Source of the DNA: JALYXS01 sp051003795
GTDB taxonomy: Bacteria; Acidobacteriota; Terriglobia; Bryobacterales; Bryobacteraceae
Assembly: GCA_051003795.1 (NCBI GenBank)
Contig: JBPCKZ010000201.1
Span: 1-64,000 of the forward strand
DNA: 64,000 nt
Direction: 5' to 3'
Shown: positions 43,190-51,445 of the stretch, piece after piece
How positions within the stretch are numbered: the stretch's first letter is position 1
Layout of the letters: each line of letters starts with the position of its first letter
Position numbers and translations under genes: made by a program
Notes under the pieces: generated by a model
Databases searched by the model: none
Told to the model about the DNA's origin: nothing
Seen by the model: only the letters and a program-made list of their open reading frames with translations

Positions 43190-44304
43190 GAACGTTTCGC
43201 GATCTCGATGATATTCTTGATCCCCTCCGGATTGTGAATGGGGTGTTCGAACTCCTCGATGGGATAGCGCCCAGTGATCAGGGATTTCACGGCATCCGGC
43301 CAGCGGCCGTAAAACGCGCCAAGATCGCGAATGGCATTTTGAAACGCATCTTTCCCCGCATTCACCGTCCCGAGAACATCTTGATTCTTGAGGACTACGT
43401 TGCGCATGATGAGGTCGGTATCTACTTCGACGGGGCCATGCCGCCCCGGAACGCCCGTCAGCACGAATAGCCCATTCGTGCCTAGCACCCGTAGCACATC
43501 GAACGCAAGCTGCGAAGCGCCCGTTGCTTCGTAAACCACATCGATGTTGCCCACTTCCGCAGCCATCCGGTCCACGTTCGAGGTCGTGGAAGAAATATAT
43601 TTCGCGCCGATGGCCTTCACGATATCGATGGCCTTGCTTGGCCCCAGGTCCCGCGAATAGACCCAGGTTTCAAATCCGGCGTTGACCAACGCCATGGCGC
43701 CGAGCAGTCCAACGGGCCCCGCCCCCAGCACGACTGCTTTGTGGCAGTACTGGGCAGCCTTGCCCGGCGAAGTCGGGCAACCCCATGGAAGTCTTTGCTG
43801 GACGACATTGATCTGGAGCATCGCCTTTTCCGCAATCGTGAGCGGCTCGATCAGAACGGCGACCTCGCGCAGCTCCTTGGGAACCTTGTTCATGTACTTC
43901 TCTTCGTCGACCACCAGCTCCGTCATGAAGCCGTGGCGCTCCTTGATTCCGCGCTCGGTATAATCGCCCGTGTAGCAGAAATCCGGCCGTCCGGCGCGGC
44001 ACGCAAAACAATCCGCATGATTGCAGGGGCGCCGCACCATCGGGATGACCAGATCCCCCACTTCGAAGCCGGCGACTTCCGGACCGATCTCGATCACCTC
44101 GCCTATCGATTCATGCCCCAGAACCAGATATTCGAATCCGGGCGGCGGCGTGCCGTACACGAATGAGCAGATTTCCCGGTCGGTCCCGCACACGCCCACC
44201 TGCAGTATTCGAAGTTTCACATCGTGAGGCGCCGCGAGTTGGGGAGGATCGAAATCCACCACGCTCACCGATTTCTTGTCTGGAAAAACTGCCGCTGCTT
44301 TTAT
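43186..44304 (-). CDS. gdh: Zinc-dependent glucose 1-dehydrogenase-like MDR enzyme, apparent AUA start
   Basis: A 372-residue protein. Homology begins at (I)KAAAVFPDKKSV, and the codon there is ATA at 44304-44302. AGGAG lies six bases upstream; no ATG, GTG or other in-frame start lies near, the next being a TTG about 26 codons earlier. Motifs: GVCGTDREICSF and GHESIGEV (catalytic zinc), CNHADCFACRAGRPDFC (structural zinc lobe), VVLGAGPVGLLGAMAL (Rossmann). It resembles archaeal/bacterial glucose dehydrogenases making gluconolactone. It overlaps the cyclase stop as ATAA and the GH63 start as ATGA. Confidence 0.85.
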   Translation of the reverse strand: MKAAAVFPDKKSVSVVDFDPPQLAAPHDVKLRILQVGVCGTDREICSFVYGTPPPGFEYLVLGHESIGEVIEIGPEVAGFEVGDLVIPMVRRPCNHADCFACRAGRPDFCYTGDYTERGIKERHGFMTELVVDEEKYMNKVPKELREVAVLIEPLTIAEKAMLQINVVQQRLPWGCPTSPGKAAQYCHKAVVLGAGPVGLLGAMALVNAGFETWVYSRDLGPSKAIDIVKAIGAKYISSTTSNVDRMAAEVGNIDVVYEATGASQLAFDVLRVLGTNGLFVLTGVPGRHGPVEVDTDLIMRNVVLKNQDVLGTVNAGKDAFQNAIRDLGAFYGRWPDAVKSLITGRYPIEEFEHPIHNPEGIKNIIEIAKRS

Positions 44305-44984
44305 TCCGGTCTCCTGTTCAAAATCGCCCGCGCGGGCGCGCCTTCGGCTCCGATCAACAACAAGGGAAGGCAAACCAGGTCGTAATCGCCCGGCTCGATC
44401 CCGGATAAGTTCAGGCCTTCGATAACCCAAACGCCCGCGCTCAAGAGCGCTTCGTGCGTCTCCGGCCCATCTTTTGTAAAGCCGCCGACGGAGAGATAGT
44501 CCACGCCAACCGCGGCCACGTTGCACTCCGCCAGATAATTGGCGCCTTCCCGCGAGATATAGACGAAATTTTCGATGAAATCGTCCGTGTTCCAGGCGTG
44601 GTCCGAATTCGCGGTCTTCAAGAGAATACGCTCACCCGCCTGAATGAGATGTTGCTCCAGTTCGGCCGGCTTCACGGATTCGGTGTTCGTAATTGGAATA
44701 ACTCTCGCCGGGCCAACTGTCGCGCTTATGGGCATGCTGTCGATCGAAGCGCCCGATCGGAGAAAGTGAAGAGGTGCATCCATGTGAGTTCCCGTGTGGA
44801 CGCCCATCGAGATGCGCGATACTGTGCACGGGTCGCCCTTGTCCATATCGAGCCGGCGCTCAATCCGAAATTCCGGATCGCCCGGCCAATGCACCATCCC
44901 CGGCCGCACCGGGACGGAAATGTCGATCCAATCGGTCATCGGAAAACTCATCAGAAAACATGGTACCGCCGGCCGTTGCGGCAT
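44301..44984 (-). CDS. Cyclase family (KynB-like) metal-dependent hydrolase
   Basis: A 227-residue protein. MTDWIDISVPVRPGMVHWPGDPEF is the family start; ATGs at 44984, 44951 and 44939 are all possible, and the last begins exactly there. The metal motif is SMGVHTGTHMDAPLHF (H-x-G-T-H-x-D). Later YISREGANYL, VGVDYLSVGG, HEALLSAGVWVIEGLNLSGI and YDLVCLPLLLIGAEGAPARAIL. KynB members open N-formylkynurenine; others act on lactones and isatin. No kynurenine genes are near. Its place in a glucosidase-glucose dehydrogenase operon makes a gluconolactonase role attractive (inference). Confidence 0.85.
   Translation of the reverse strand: MPQRPAVPCFLMSFPMTDWIDISVPVRPGMVHWPGDPEFRIERRLDMDKGDPCTVSRISMGVHTGTHMDAPLHFLRSGASIDSMPISATVGPARVIPITNTESVKPAELEQHLIQAGERILLKTANSDHAWNTDDFIENFVYISREGANYLAECNVAAVGVDYLSVGGFTKDGPETHEALLSAGVWVIEGLNLSGIEPGDYDLVCLPLLLIGAEGAPARAILNRRPE
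44302..44315 (-). promoter_or_regulatory. Ribosome-binding site and non-canonical AUA start of gdh
   Basis: On the minus strand AGGAG (44315-44311), six bases, then ATA (44304-44302). The preceding gene's stop TAA overlaps as ATAA. The ancestral sequence was probably ATGA; a single G-to-A change would turn ATG into ATA and at the same time TGA into TAA, leaving the upstream stop intact. Confidence 0.6.
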
Positions 44985-45008
44985 TGGAATAATTAGCTTT
45001 AAACGCTT

Positions 45009-45608
45009 TCACCGGCTTACACGCCTGCTTAGTTCCGCGACCTGTTCCGAAATCTTATCCAAACGCGCCAGCAGTTTCGCTTGCTGTAGCTCGTCGCTCC
45101 CGGGCTTCTTGCCCTTGATGGCGAACACTCCGCCGGGTTCTAAAACGCACCTATCGACATTCTCGAGATCTTCGAAGCCCTGCCGGTGAAGCACGGTGAC
45201 CAACTCGGATTCGTTCAGCAGTTCCTTCGCGAGCGCGCCGCGGTTCACCCGCCCGTTCTCCACCAGAACCGTCGGCGACCCCTCGAGCAACTGATCGAGA
45301 CGGCGGTGCTTGAACAGGAAACGGATCACGGCATAGTTGATCGCGAACAGGCTGCACGCGCCGATTATGCCGCCGGTGACCGAATTATCGTCCCCAATGA
45401 TCGCGTTCTGAACGGTGTTTGAAATGGAGAGCAGCACGACCAGATCGAACGGATTCAGCTGCGCCAACTCGCGCTTGCCGAATATCCGAAGCAGCACGAT
45501 CAGCGCGAAGTAGACGCAAATGGGCCTCAGGATCTTCTCGATGACCGGCAGCTTGAGGTGGAACATGTCGTCCACCAGCGCCGCGGCGCAAAGGTCGGGC
45601 AGGTACAT
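45009..45608 (-). CDS. DUF421 (YetF/YcaP-like) membrane protein
   Basis: A 199-residue protein with three transmembrane segments in the first ~95 residues (ICVYFALIVLLRIFG, ELAQLNPFDLVVLLSISN, IIGACSLFAINYAVIRFLF). GKRELAQLNPFDLVVLL is the DUF421 signature. Then the cytoplasmic domain: LLEGSPTVLVENGRVNRGALAKELLNESELVTVLHRQGFEDLENVDRCVLEPGGVFAI. A C-terminal coiled coil of ~40 residues follows. Function unknown; in spore formers relatives affect germination or spore membranes. It is divergent from the membrane protein/regulator pair, sharing a 69-bp promoter region. Confidence 0.88.
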   Translation of the reverse strand: MYLPDLCAAALVDDMFHLKLPVIEKILRPICVYFALIVLLRIFGKRELAQLNPFDLVVLLSISNTVQNAIIGDDNSVTGGIIGACSLFAINYAVIRFLFKHRRLDQLLEGSPTVLVENGRVNRGALAKELLNESELVTVLHRQGFEDLENVDRCVLEPGGVFAIKGKKPGSDELQQAKLLARLDKISEQVAELSRRVSR

Positions 45609-45634
45609 AAACGGCGGATCTCCTTTATTTTACA

Positions 45635-45671
45635 AAGTACATTGCAATTGCCGCAACGGTGTACTTATAAT
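45635..45671 (+). promoter_or_regulatory. Promoter (TTGCAA-18-TATAAT) overlapped by a GTAC inverted repeat
   Basis: TTGCAA (45642-45647) and a perfect TATAAT (45666-45671) precede the ATG at 45678. An inverted repeat AAGTACA (45635-45641) ... TGTACTT (45660-45666) brackets the spacer with 18 bp between. Such placement would suit an operator, perhaps for the winged-helix protein encoded two genes on. The ATG follows the -10 closely, so the message may be leaderless. Confidence 0.5.
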
Positions 45672-45677
45672 CGTCTC

Positions 45678-46292
45678 ATGGCGTCCGTTCGAAGCATCCG
45701 GTCCGTCCCGCCGGAGCCCGTGGGCCTGCACGCGCGGGCCATGGACAATCTGCAGTTCATCCGCCGCACCATGGAAGGCGCGGCTTCGTTTACGGCAGTG
45801 CCGGGAGTGGGCGGCATGCTGATGGGGTTGTCGGCGCTTGCCGCGGCCGTGCTTGCGCGCCGCCAGCGGAGCCTGGACTCATGGTGCTTCGTGTGGCTGG
45901 GCGAGGCTGCGCTGGCGCTCGGAATCGGCGTTCTGTTCGCGGAGATCAAGGCGCGATCCACGCGAACTCCGCTGCTTTCAAAACCCGCGCGAAAATTCGT
46001 TCTGGGGCTCGCTCCAGCCATCGTTTCAGGCGCGCTGCTTACCGCCGCGCTATATCGCGCCGGACTCTTCGGCATGCTTCCCGGAATGTGGCTGCTGCTC
46101 TACGGAACCGGAATCGTGGCCGGCGGCGCTTTCTCCGTGCGGATCGTCCCGGTGATGGGAATGTGCTTCCTTGGAATCGGCGCGGTGGCGATCCTAAGCC
46201 CCGCCGCTTGGGGCAACTGGCTCCTGGCAGCCGGATTCGGCTGCCTCCAAATCGTCTTCGGATGGATCATAGCCCGGAGGCACGGGGGTTAG
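45678..46292 (+). CDS. Hypothetical membrane protein
   Basis: A 204-residue protein from ATG 45678 (MASVRSIRSVPPEPVGLHARAMDNL). Five or six hydrophobic segments follow: GMLMGLSALAAAVLARR, WLGEAALALGIGVLFAE, LGLAPAIVSGALLTAALY, GMWLLLYGTGIVAGGAF, MGMCFLGIGAVAIL and LAAGFGCLQIVFGWIIARR. No functional motif. It is followed 2 bp later by the winged-helix regulator, a pairing that recurs in Acidobacteria; the regulator presumably controls it. Confidence 0.75.
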   Translation: MASVRSIRSVPPEPVGLHARAMDNLQFIRRTMEGAASFTAVPGVGGMLMGLSALAAAVLARRQRSLDSWCFVWLGEAALALGIGVLFAEIKARSTRTPLLSKPARKFVLGLAPAIVSGALLTAALYRAGLFGMLPGMWLLLYGTGIVAGGAFSVRIVPVMGMCFLGIGAVAILSPAAWGNWLLAAGFGCLQIVFGWIIARRHGG

Positions 46293-46294
46293 AA

Positions 46295-46684
46295 ATGGCG
46301 TCCAAAATCAATACCGCCCGGAAGCCGGACAATTCCAAAATCCACGTCGAGGAACGCGCTTCGCCCGGCGCATCCGCGATTGCGGATGCGATCACGCCCA
46401 AACTTGACCGGCTGATTCACGAACGGCTCCGCCTCGGCATCTTGAGCGCGCTCGCGGTGAACCAATCGCTCACATTCAACGAATTGAAAAAGCTGATGGA
46501 CACGACCGATGGCAATCTCAGCGTGCATGCCCGCAAGCTCGAGGACGCCCGCTATATCGCTTGCGCCAAATCGTTCGAAGGCCGCATGCCCAAGACCGAA
46601 TACAAGCTGACGGCCACCGGCCGGAAATCCCTCGAAAAATACCTGGATCACATGGAAGCGCTGATCCGGGCAATGCGGAAGTAA
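46295..46684 (+). CDS. Winged-helix transcriptional regulator (HTH_34/MarR-like)
   Basis: A 129-residue protein. After a charged N-terminal arm, the winged helix spans HERLRLGILSALAVNQSLTFNELKKLMDTTDGNLSVHARKLEDARYIACAKSFEGRMPKTEYKLTATGRKSLEKYLDHMEALI. The recognition helix is TDGNLSVHARKLED, and the wing is SFEGRMPKTEY. It belongs to the HTH_34 (winged-helix DNA-binding domain) type, related to ArsR/PadR. No ligand-binding Cys pattern. GGGGG precedes the ATG. The inverted repeat upstream of 45678 is a possible operator. Confidence 0.88.
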   Translation: MASKINTARKPDNSKIHVEERASPGASAIADAITPKLDRLIHERLRLGILSALAVNQSLTFNELKKLMDTTDGNLSVHARKLEDARYIACAKSFEGRMPKTEYKLTATGRKSLEKYLDHMEALIRAMRK

Positions 46685-46727
46685 TCCCTGAAAACGACCT
46701 TGCGTATCCCGTCCGCAATCCTACTTT

Positions 46728-47525
46728 ATGTCTAAAAGTACTCTGCCTCTTTTGCATGCCGCGATTATCATGGACGGAAACGGCCGGTGGGCCACAAACC
46801 GGGGATTGCCGCGCATCGCCGGGCATCGCGCCGGAGCGGAAGCCGTCCAGCGCGCCGTTGAAGCCTCCCCGGAACTTGGAATAGGCACGTTGACGCTGTA
46901 TGCGTTCTCTTCGGACAACTGGCGGCGGCCGCTATCGGAAGTAGGCGCGTTGATGGGCCTGTTCGAACGTTATCTGTCGAAAGAGGCGGAACGATGCCTT
47001 CGCGAGGGCGTCCGGTTATCGGTGATCGGGCGGCGCGACCGCTTATCGAAACGCTTGGTCGATGCCATTCACGCGGCCGAAGCTTTCACGGGGAGCGGCC
47101 GCACTTTGCACTTGCGCGTTGCCGTGGACTACTCCGCCCGCGATGCGATCGTTTCCGCGGCTCAACGCGTGGGCGAGCGGGCGAGCGGCGGGATCGAGCT
47201 TACCCGCGAATCGTTTTTCAGTGAGTTAAACAGGACCATACACGACACGGCAGCCTCCCCCGATGTCGATCTGCTCATTCGCACGGGCGGCGAGCAGCGA
47301 CTCAGCGACTTTCTACTCTGGGAGTGCGCCTATGCCGAGCTCGTTTTTACCCCCCGGATGTGGCCCGATTTCGATGCAACCGATTTGCGCGCCGCCGTCG
47401 ATCGATATCATGAACGCGAACGCCGCTTCGGACAAGTGCCCGGACAGGCTGTACGACAATTGGTGTTGGCGAATGGGGCAGCGGGGGATCTTCATCACCT
47501 TCGAGGGGATCGATGGTTGCGGTAA
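46728..47525 (+). CDS. uppS: Isoprenyl transferase / undecaprenyl diphosphate synthase
   Basis: Makes the C55 lipid carrier from farnesyl- and isopentenyl diphosphate. Motifs: AAIIMDGNGRWATNRGLPRIAGHRAG (catalytic Asp), TLTLYAFSSDNWRRP, VDLLIRTGGEQRLSDFLLWECAYAELVFTPRMWPDF and a closing YHERERRFGQVPG. All active-site residues are present. The frame runs ~20 residues past the usual C-terminus and overlaps the tmk gene by 53 bp; the stop lies in the tmk P-loop coding sequence. It is the first gene of a uppS-tmk-holB string. CdsA is not adjacent as in many bacteria. Confidence 0.93.
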   Translation: MSKSTLPLLHAAIIMDGNGRWATNRGLPRIAGHRAGAEAVQRAVEASPELGIGTLTLYAFSSDNWRRPLSEVGALMGLFERYLSKEAERCLREGVRLSVIGRRDRLSKRLVDAIHAAEAFTGSGRTLHLRVAVDYSARDAIVSAAQRVGERASGGIELTRESFFSELNRTIHDTAASPDVDLLIRTGGEQRLSDFLLWECAYAELVFTPRMWPDFDATDLRAAVDRYHERERRFGQVPGQAVRQLVLANGAAGDLHHLRGDRWLR

Positions 47526-48111
47526 GACCACGCAACTGCGCTTGCTGGGTGAAAAACTGCGGCATCGCGGCCGCGAAGTCGTGGAGACCGTCGAACCTGG
47601 CGGAACCGCAATCGGAAAGCAGATTCGGCGCATTCTGCTCGATCCCGCCAATCGCGATTTGAAACCTACGTCCGAGTTGTTGCTCTATTTCGCCAGCCGC
47701 GCGCAGAACGTGGAAGAGGCGATCCGCCCCGCTCTCGAATCCGGCCGGTTCGTTCTATGCGACCGGTTCACCGATTCGACACTGGTATATCAAGGCTGTG
47801 GCAGAGGATTGCCGGCCGAAACCGTGCTCGCGCTCGATCGCATCGCGTGCGCGGGCCTCCAACCGGACCGCACCGTGCTCATCGATGTGGATCTCGAAAC
47901 TAGCCTCTCGCGCGCGCGTCGCCGTAACCAAATCGGCGAGAGCGCGGAGACGCGCATCGACGAGGAATCGCTCGATTTCCACCGGCGGGTTCGCGACGGC
48001 TATCTGGCGTTGGCGGAACGGCAGCGCGCGCGATTTCTGACGATCGACGGCAGGGCGAAAATCGGGACGGTTGCCGAGCGCGTCTGGGAGGCAATGCAGC
48101 CATATGTTTGA
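47473..48111 (+). CDS. tmk: Thymidylate kinase
   Basis: Phosphorylates dTMP to dTDP. The ATG at 47473 (MGQRGIFITFEG) is chosen; the frame is open further upstream only as the uppS shadow. The P-loop FEGIDGCGKTTQ, the substrate motif VEPGG(TAIG) where E. coli-type enzymes have TREPGGT, VLCDRFTDSTLVYQG (DRF/Y) and the LID region RARRRNQIGESAETRID are present. At 212 aa the length is standard. Its 5' end lies within uppS and its 3' end overlaps holB by 8 bp. Confidence 0.93.
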   Translation: MGQRGIFITFEGIDGCGKTTQLRLLGEKLRHRGREVVETVEPGGTAIGKQIRRILLDPANRDLKPTSELLLYFASRAQNVEEAIRPALESGRFVLCDRFTDSTLVYQGCGRGLPAETVLALDRIACAGLQPDRTVLIDVDLETSLSRARRRNQIGESAETRIDEESLDFHRRVRDGYLALAERQRARFLTIDGRAKIGTVAERVWEAMQPYV

Positions 48112-49129
48112 GAACTTCTGGGGGAACCGCCATGTGGTCCGGGCGCTCGAACAGATGATTGCAAGCGGACGTATTCCGCAAACGATGCTCTTCTCCGGGC
48201 CGGAGGGTACGGGAAAAGCTACTCTCGCGCGCCGCTTTGCCGCCGGTTTGCTGGATCGTCCCGAACGGATCGAACTGGACGATCTAAGCCGGCCCGAGCA
48301 CGTCGCAAGTATCGCCGCCCGCGAAAAACTGCCGTCCGACAAGCGGAACGACGACCCGCTGCTGTTCGCCTCGCATCCCGATTTCATCACCTTCGCGCCG
48401 GATGGCCCGCTGCGCCAACTGTCTATCCCGCAGATGCGCTTGCTGAAGGAGCGCGCGCCGTTTCAGCCGCTGCACGGCAAACGTAGAATCTTTTTGATTG
48501 ACCACATCGATCGCGCCGGAGAGCAGGCGGCGAACTCATTGCTAAAGATTCTTGAGGAACCGCCGGATCATCTCATCCTCATCATGACCGCCGAAAACTC
48601 TTACGACCTGCTGCCGACCATACGCTCGCGCGCGATCATGTTCACCTTCGCGCCGCTCTCGAATGAAGATTTGCGAGGGTTCGCGAACGCGCGAGGATTC
48701 GCGGATGCCGAGCGCCGGATGGCCCTATCGGCCGGAAGTCCCGGAATTGCGGCCTCGCTCGATTTGGCGGTTTACGACAAGCGCCGGTCCGCCATGCACG
48801 TCTTACTGAAGGTGGCTGCAGGGGCAAGCCCATTTGGGGCGTGGCTGCCGTTTTCGGAAACCATTGCGCGCAGCAAGACCGAGAAGCTGGAGCTGTATCT
48901 GCGATTGCTTTACGATTTGCTGCGGGATTTGACGATTTTGCGGGAAACGGGCGGCGAGATTCGGAATGCCGACTTGCGGGCGGAACTCTCGACCCTTGCC
49001 GGGCGCGTGACAACGCAGTGGATCGCGCGGGCGGTGAAGAAAGTGGATGAGTTGGCGGAACTGCTCCGGCAGAATATCCAGAAGACGATTGCGCTCGATG
49101 CGTTGATTTTGGATTTGCGCGGCTTTTAA
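48104..49129 (+). CDS. holB: DNA polymerase III delta' subunit
   Basis: The ATG at 48104 (MFENFWGNRHVVRALEQM) overlaps the tmk stop. An AAA+ clamp-loader ATPase fold: FSGPEGTGKATLARRFA (P-loop), RRIFLIDHIDRAGEQAANSLLKILEEPPDHLILIMTAENSYDLLPTIRSRA (Walker B, sensor 1; SRA replaces the usual SRC). The C-terminal ~120 residues form the helical collar domain. No zinc-binding Cys cluster is seen in the N-terminal region, unlike E. coli delta'. tmk-holB adjacency is widespread and supports the call. Confidence 0.9.
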   Translation: MFENFWGNRHVVRALEQMIASGRIPQTMLFSGPEGTGKATLARRFAAGLLDRPERIELDDLSRPEHVASIAAREKLPSDKRNDDPLLFASHPDFITFAPDGPLRQLSIPQMRLLKERAPFQPLHGKRRIFLIDHIDRAGEQAANSLLKILEEPPDHLILIMTAENSYDLLPTIRSRAIMFTFAPLSNEDLRGFANARGFADAERRMALSAGSPGIAASLDLAVYDKRRSAMHVLLKVAAGASPFGAWLPFSETIARSKTEKLELYLRLLYDLLRDLTILRETGGEIRNADLRAELSTLAGRVTTQWIARAVKKVDELAELLRQNIQKTIALDALILDLRGF

Positions 49130-49130
49130 A

Positions 49131-51374
49131 TCAGGCGCTCCCGCCAGGGATTCCCACCGTAATCACAGCCGCGTTGCTCGCCACGCCGCCGATCGCGATC
49201 GCGAGCGGAAAATCCCCCGCCGGCAAAGCGGGTACTCGCAAATTCACCTGGAGCAGTCCCACAAATCCGGGAGCGAGCCCCGCGAATTCGATCCGCGCCG
49301 CCTGGCCGCCGATGGTCGCGGAGACCGGCGCAATCGGCCGCGAGAGTGGAGAGTCCGGCGCGGGCGAACCCGTCGAAACTGCATTGTCGACGGCGCCCTG
49401 CCCGGTCAGGTAAGCCGTAATCACGGTACCTTGAGCGGCGGAGTGGGTTGGGTCGTTCACGTGGCCATCCGCGTTCTGCACTACGGCGCGGTTCTGCCCG
49501 TACTGGAACAACCCCGGAGCAGTTCCCTCGATACTGACGAAAGTGGTCGTGGGCGCGCTCGCGCCCGCAACGGAGAGAACCAGGCTCGTCGCTCCGGCAA
49601 CCGCCTCGAACGGAACCTGGGCATTGATCTGCCCCGGGCTGACGTAAAACAACGGCGCGGCGACCCCTTTCAAGCTGAGCGAAACGCCTCCGAGCGATTT
49701 CGGCAGAGGGACATCCAACGCGCTCGCCGTGCCCTGGGCCAAGTTCGTCCCGAACAGCGAAATTATCGAACCGGGCGCGATCTTGTCCGGCTCGAAACTC
49801 GCGGCGTTCACCACCGCCGTCACGGCGGCGGGCGGAAGTGAAATGAGACCGAAGACCACCAGGCTATCCTGCGTGCCGACGTAAACCTTGCCATTGGCAA
49901 TAGTCGGAACGGAAAACTTGACATGCGTGCCCAGGCTTCCGCTGAACAGCTCTTTCGTAAGATCGGCGGCATCGTAAGCGCGCAATCTCGCCGAAGGCTC
50001 CGCAACCCAGACAATTCCGTTCGAATTTCCGTTTGCGGAAATGCTGGGAACGGTGCCTGGAAACCCGAACGCCACCGCGGTTTGCGATACAGGGGAGGTC
50101 GAAAGGAGACCGGCGGTTACGCGAAACGCTTTCAGCGCGTCTCCCGAACCCGAGAAATAAATTTGATTATTGAAGTATGCCGGCACTCCGAACAAGCCAC
50201 CGACCGCACCCGGCAGGGATTGCACAATCTGGCTGTCGCTTCCCGGCTGAAAGTGGCCCATGTTGTCGCGATCCAGAAGGTAGATCCTGCCTTCTTTTCC
50301 CGCGCTTACCAGCAGATGCGGATGGCTGGCGCTGCCGATTCCGTCGGGCAACAAGAGTGCGCCGCTCGAACCCGTGTCCAGGTCGTTCGAATTCAGCTCG
50401 GCCTGATTGAACGGAGCGAAATAGTCGGCTACGCTCAAGCCCGCGCCGGTGGAGAGCTTGATGAAACTCTCGCCCAAGTCGGGACCGCCGCTTTGCGCAT
50501 CGAAAGTTCCGTTTCCCGAGATCAGATAAATGTTGTTGAAGGCGTCGGCGGTCGGGGCCGCGCCGCTGGCCCAAAACGATCCCTGGCCGCCATTCGGCGT
50601 GCTGTTGTAGACCGACACCTGCTGCAAGGTTTGGGCATCGTAGCCGATCAGCCATCCGTGATACGTGCCCTGGTCGCAATGGGAAGACCAGGCGGTATAG
50701 ACGACACCGTTCAGCAACAGCAGTCCCGGGCGCTGCTTATAGTTTCTGGGGATAAACGTAACCGTGGTCCCGCGTTCGCCCGTGCCGGGCACCGAGGCCT
50801 GAATAAATACACTGCGCTTTTCCGCGCCGGTCAGGATATCCAGGGCATGCAAACGGTGCGCGTAACCCAGTCCCGTAGTACTCGGGAAAGGTTCCTTCGT
50901 CATCGCGACCACGTATAGAGTTCCACTCGCCAGATCGATTACGGGCGTCCCCGTAATGCCGATTTCCGGAACGATCTGGCTGCAATTGAAAACATCCGCC
51001 TGCGGAACGGTTGTGATACTTGCCGCCGGATCGATAAAGCTCACGTGCCAAAGCGGCCCGGCATTGGCTCCCGCGTTGCTGGTGGCGTCGAAAGCGTAAA
51101 CGCTATCGTGCTCGGTCGCGACAAACACCACGTCGTGCGATCCTTTGCCGGGGATCGCGAGACCGGGAACATAGAGCGGCTGCGCGTAGACGTAACCGTC
51201 TACCGGATAAGAGAACCGCCTGCCGAACTGGCCCGAGCCGACATTCGACGGAGTGAGGACCTTTTCATGGAGGTTTTGCCCGGTGCCTTGAGGATCGTTG
51301 TGATACATGAGCACCGAGGTTTGAGCGCACAGGGTCACCGCAAGCAATCCCGCGAGGAATTTAGTTGAAGGCAT
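49131..51374 (-). CDS. Secreted PQQ-like beta-propeller protein with TIGR03437 C-terminus
   Basis: The start at ATG 51374 (MPSTKFLAGLLAVTLCAQ) gives a signal peptide; the open frame upstream to 51461 is noise. The protein is 747 aa. Residues ~20-510 are pyrrolo-quinoline quinone-like blades: YAQPLYVPGLAI, VVFVATEHDSVYAFDATSN, TPVIDLASGTLYVVAM and VPTIANGKVYVGTQDSLVVF. Residues ~515-747 are the Solibacter C-terminal domain: VVNAASFEPDKIAPGSIISLFGTNLAQG, LKGVAAPLFYVSPGQINAQVPFEA, and EFAGLAPGFVGLLQVNLRVP. Probably a cell-surface or periplasmic binding protein rather than an enzyme. Confidence 0.88.
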   Translation of the reverse strand: MPSTKFLAGLLAVTLCAQTSVLMYHNDPQGTGQNLHEKVLTPSNVGSGQFGRRFSYPVDGYVYAQPLYVPGLAIPGKGSHDVVFVATEHDSVYAFDATSNAGANAGPLWHVSFIDPAASITTVPQADVFNCSQIVPEIGITGTPVIDLASGTLYVVAMTKEPFPSTTGLGYAHRLHALDILTGAEKRSVFIQASVPGTGERGTTVTFIPRNYKQRPGLLLLNGVVYTAWSSHCDQGTYHGWLIGYDAQTLQQVSVYNSTPNGGQGSFWASGAAPTADAFNNIYLISGNGTFDAQSGGPDLGESFIKLSTGAGLSVADYFAPFNQAELNSNDLDTGSSGALLLPDGIGSASHPHLLVSAGKEGRIYLLDRDNMGHFQPGSDSQIVQSLPGAVGGLFGVPAYFNNQIYFSGSGDALKAFRVTAGLLSTSPVSQTAVAFGFPGTVPSISANGNSNGIVWVAEPSARLRAYDAADLTKELFSGSLGTHVKFSVPTIANGKVYVGTQDSLVVFGLISLPPAAVTAVVNAASFEPDKIAPGSIISLFGTNLAQGTASALDVPLPKSLGGVSLSLKGVAAPLFYVSPGQINAQVPFEAVAGATSLVLSVAGASAPTTTFVSIEGTAPGLFQYGQNRAVVQNADGHVNDPTHSAAQGTVITAYLTGQGAVDNAVSTGSPAPDSPLSRPIAPVSATIGGQAARIEFAGLAPGFVGLLQVNLRVPALPAGDFPLAIAIGGVASNAAVITVGIPGGSA

Positions 51375-51445
51375 CGTAAAACACGATTGTAGGCGCGCAG
51401 GGCTTTCGTACAGAAAAGGTGTACAATGCTGTTGAGGGCACAAAC

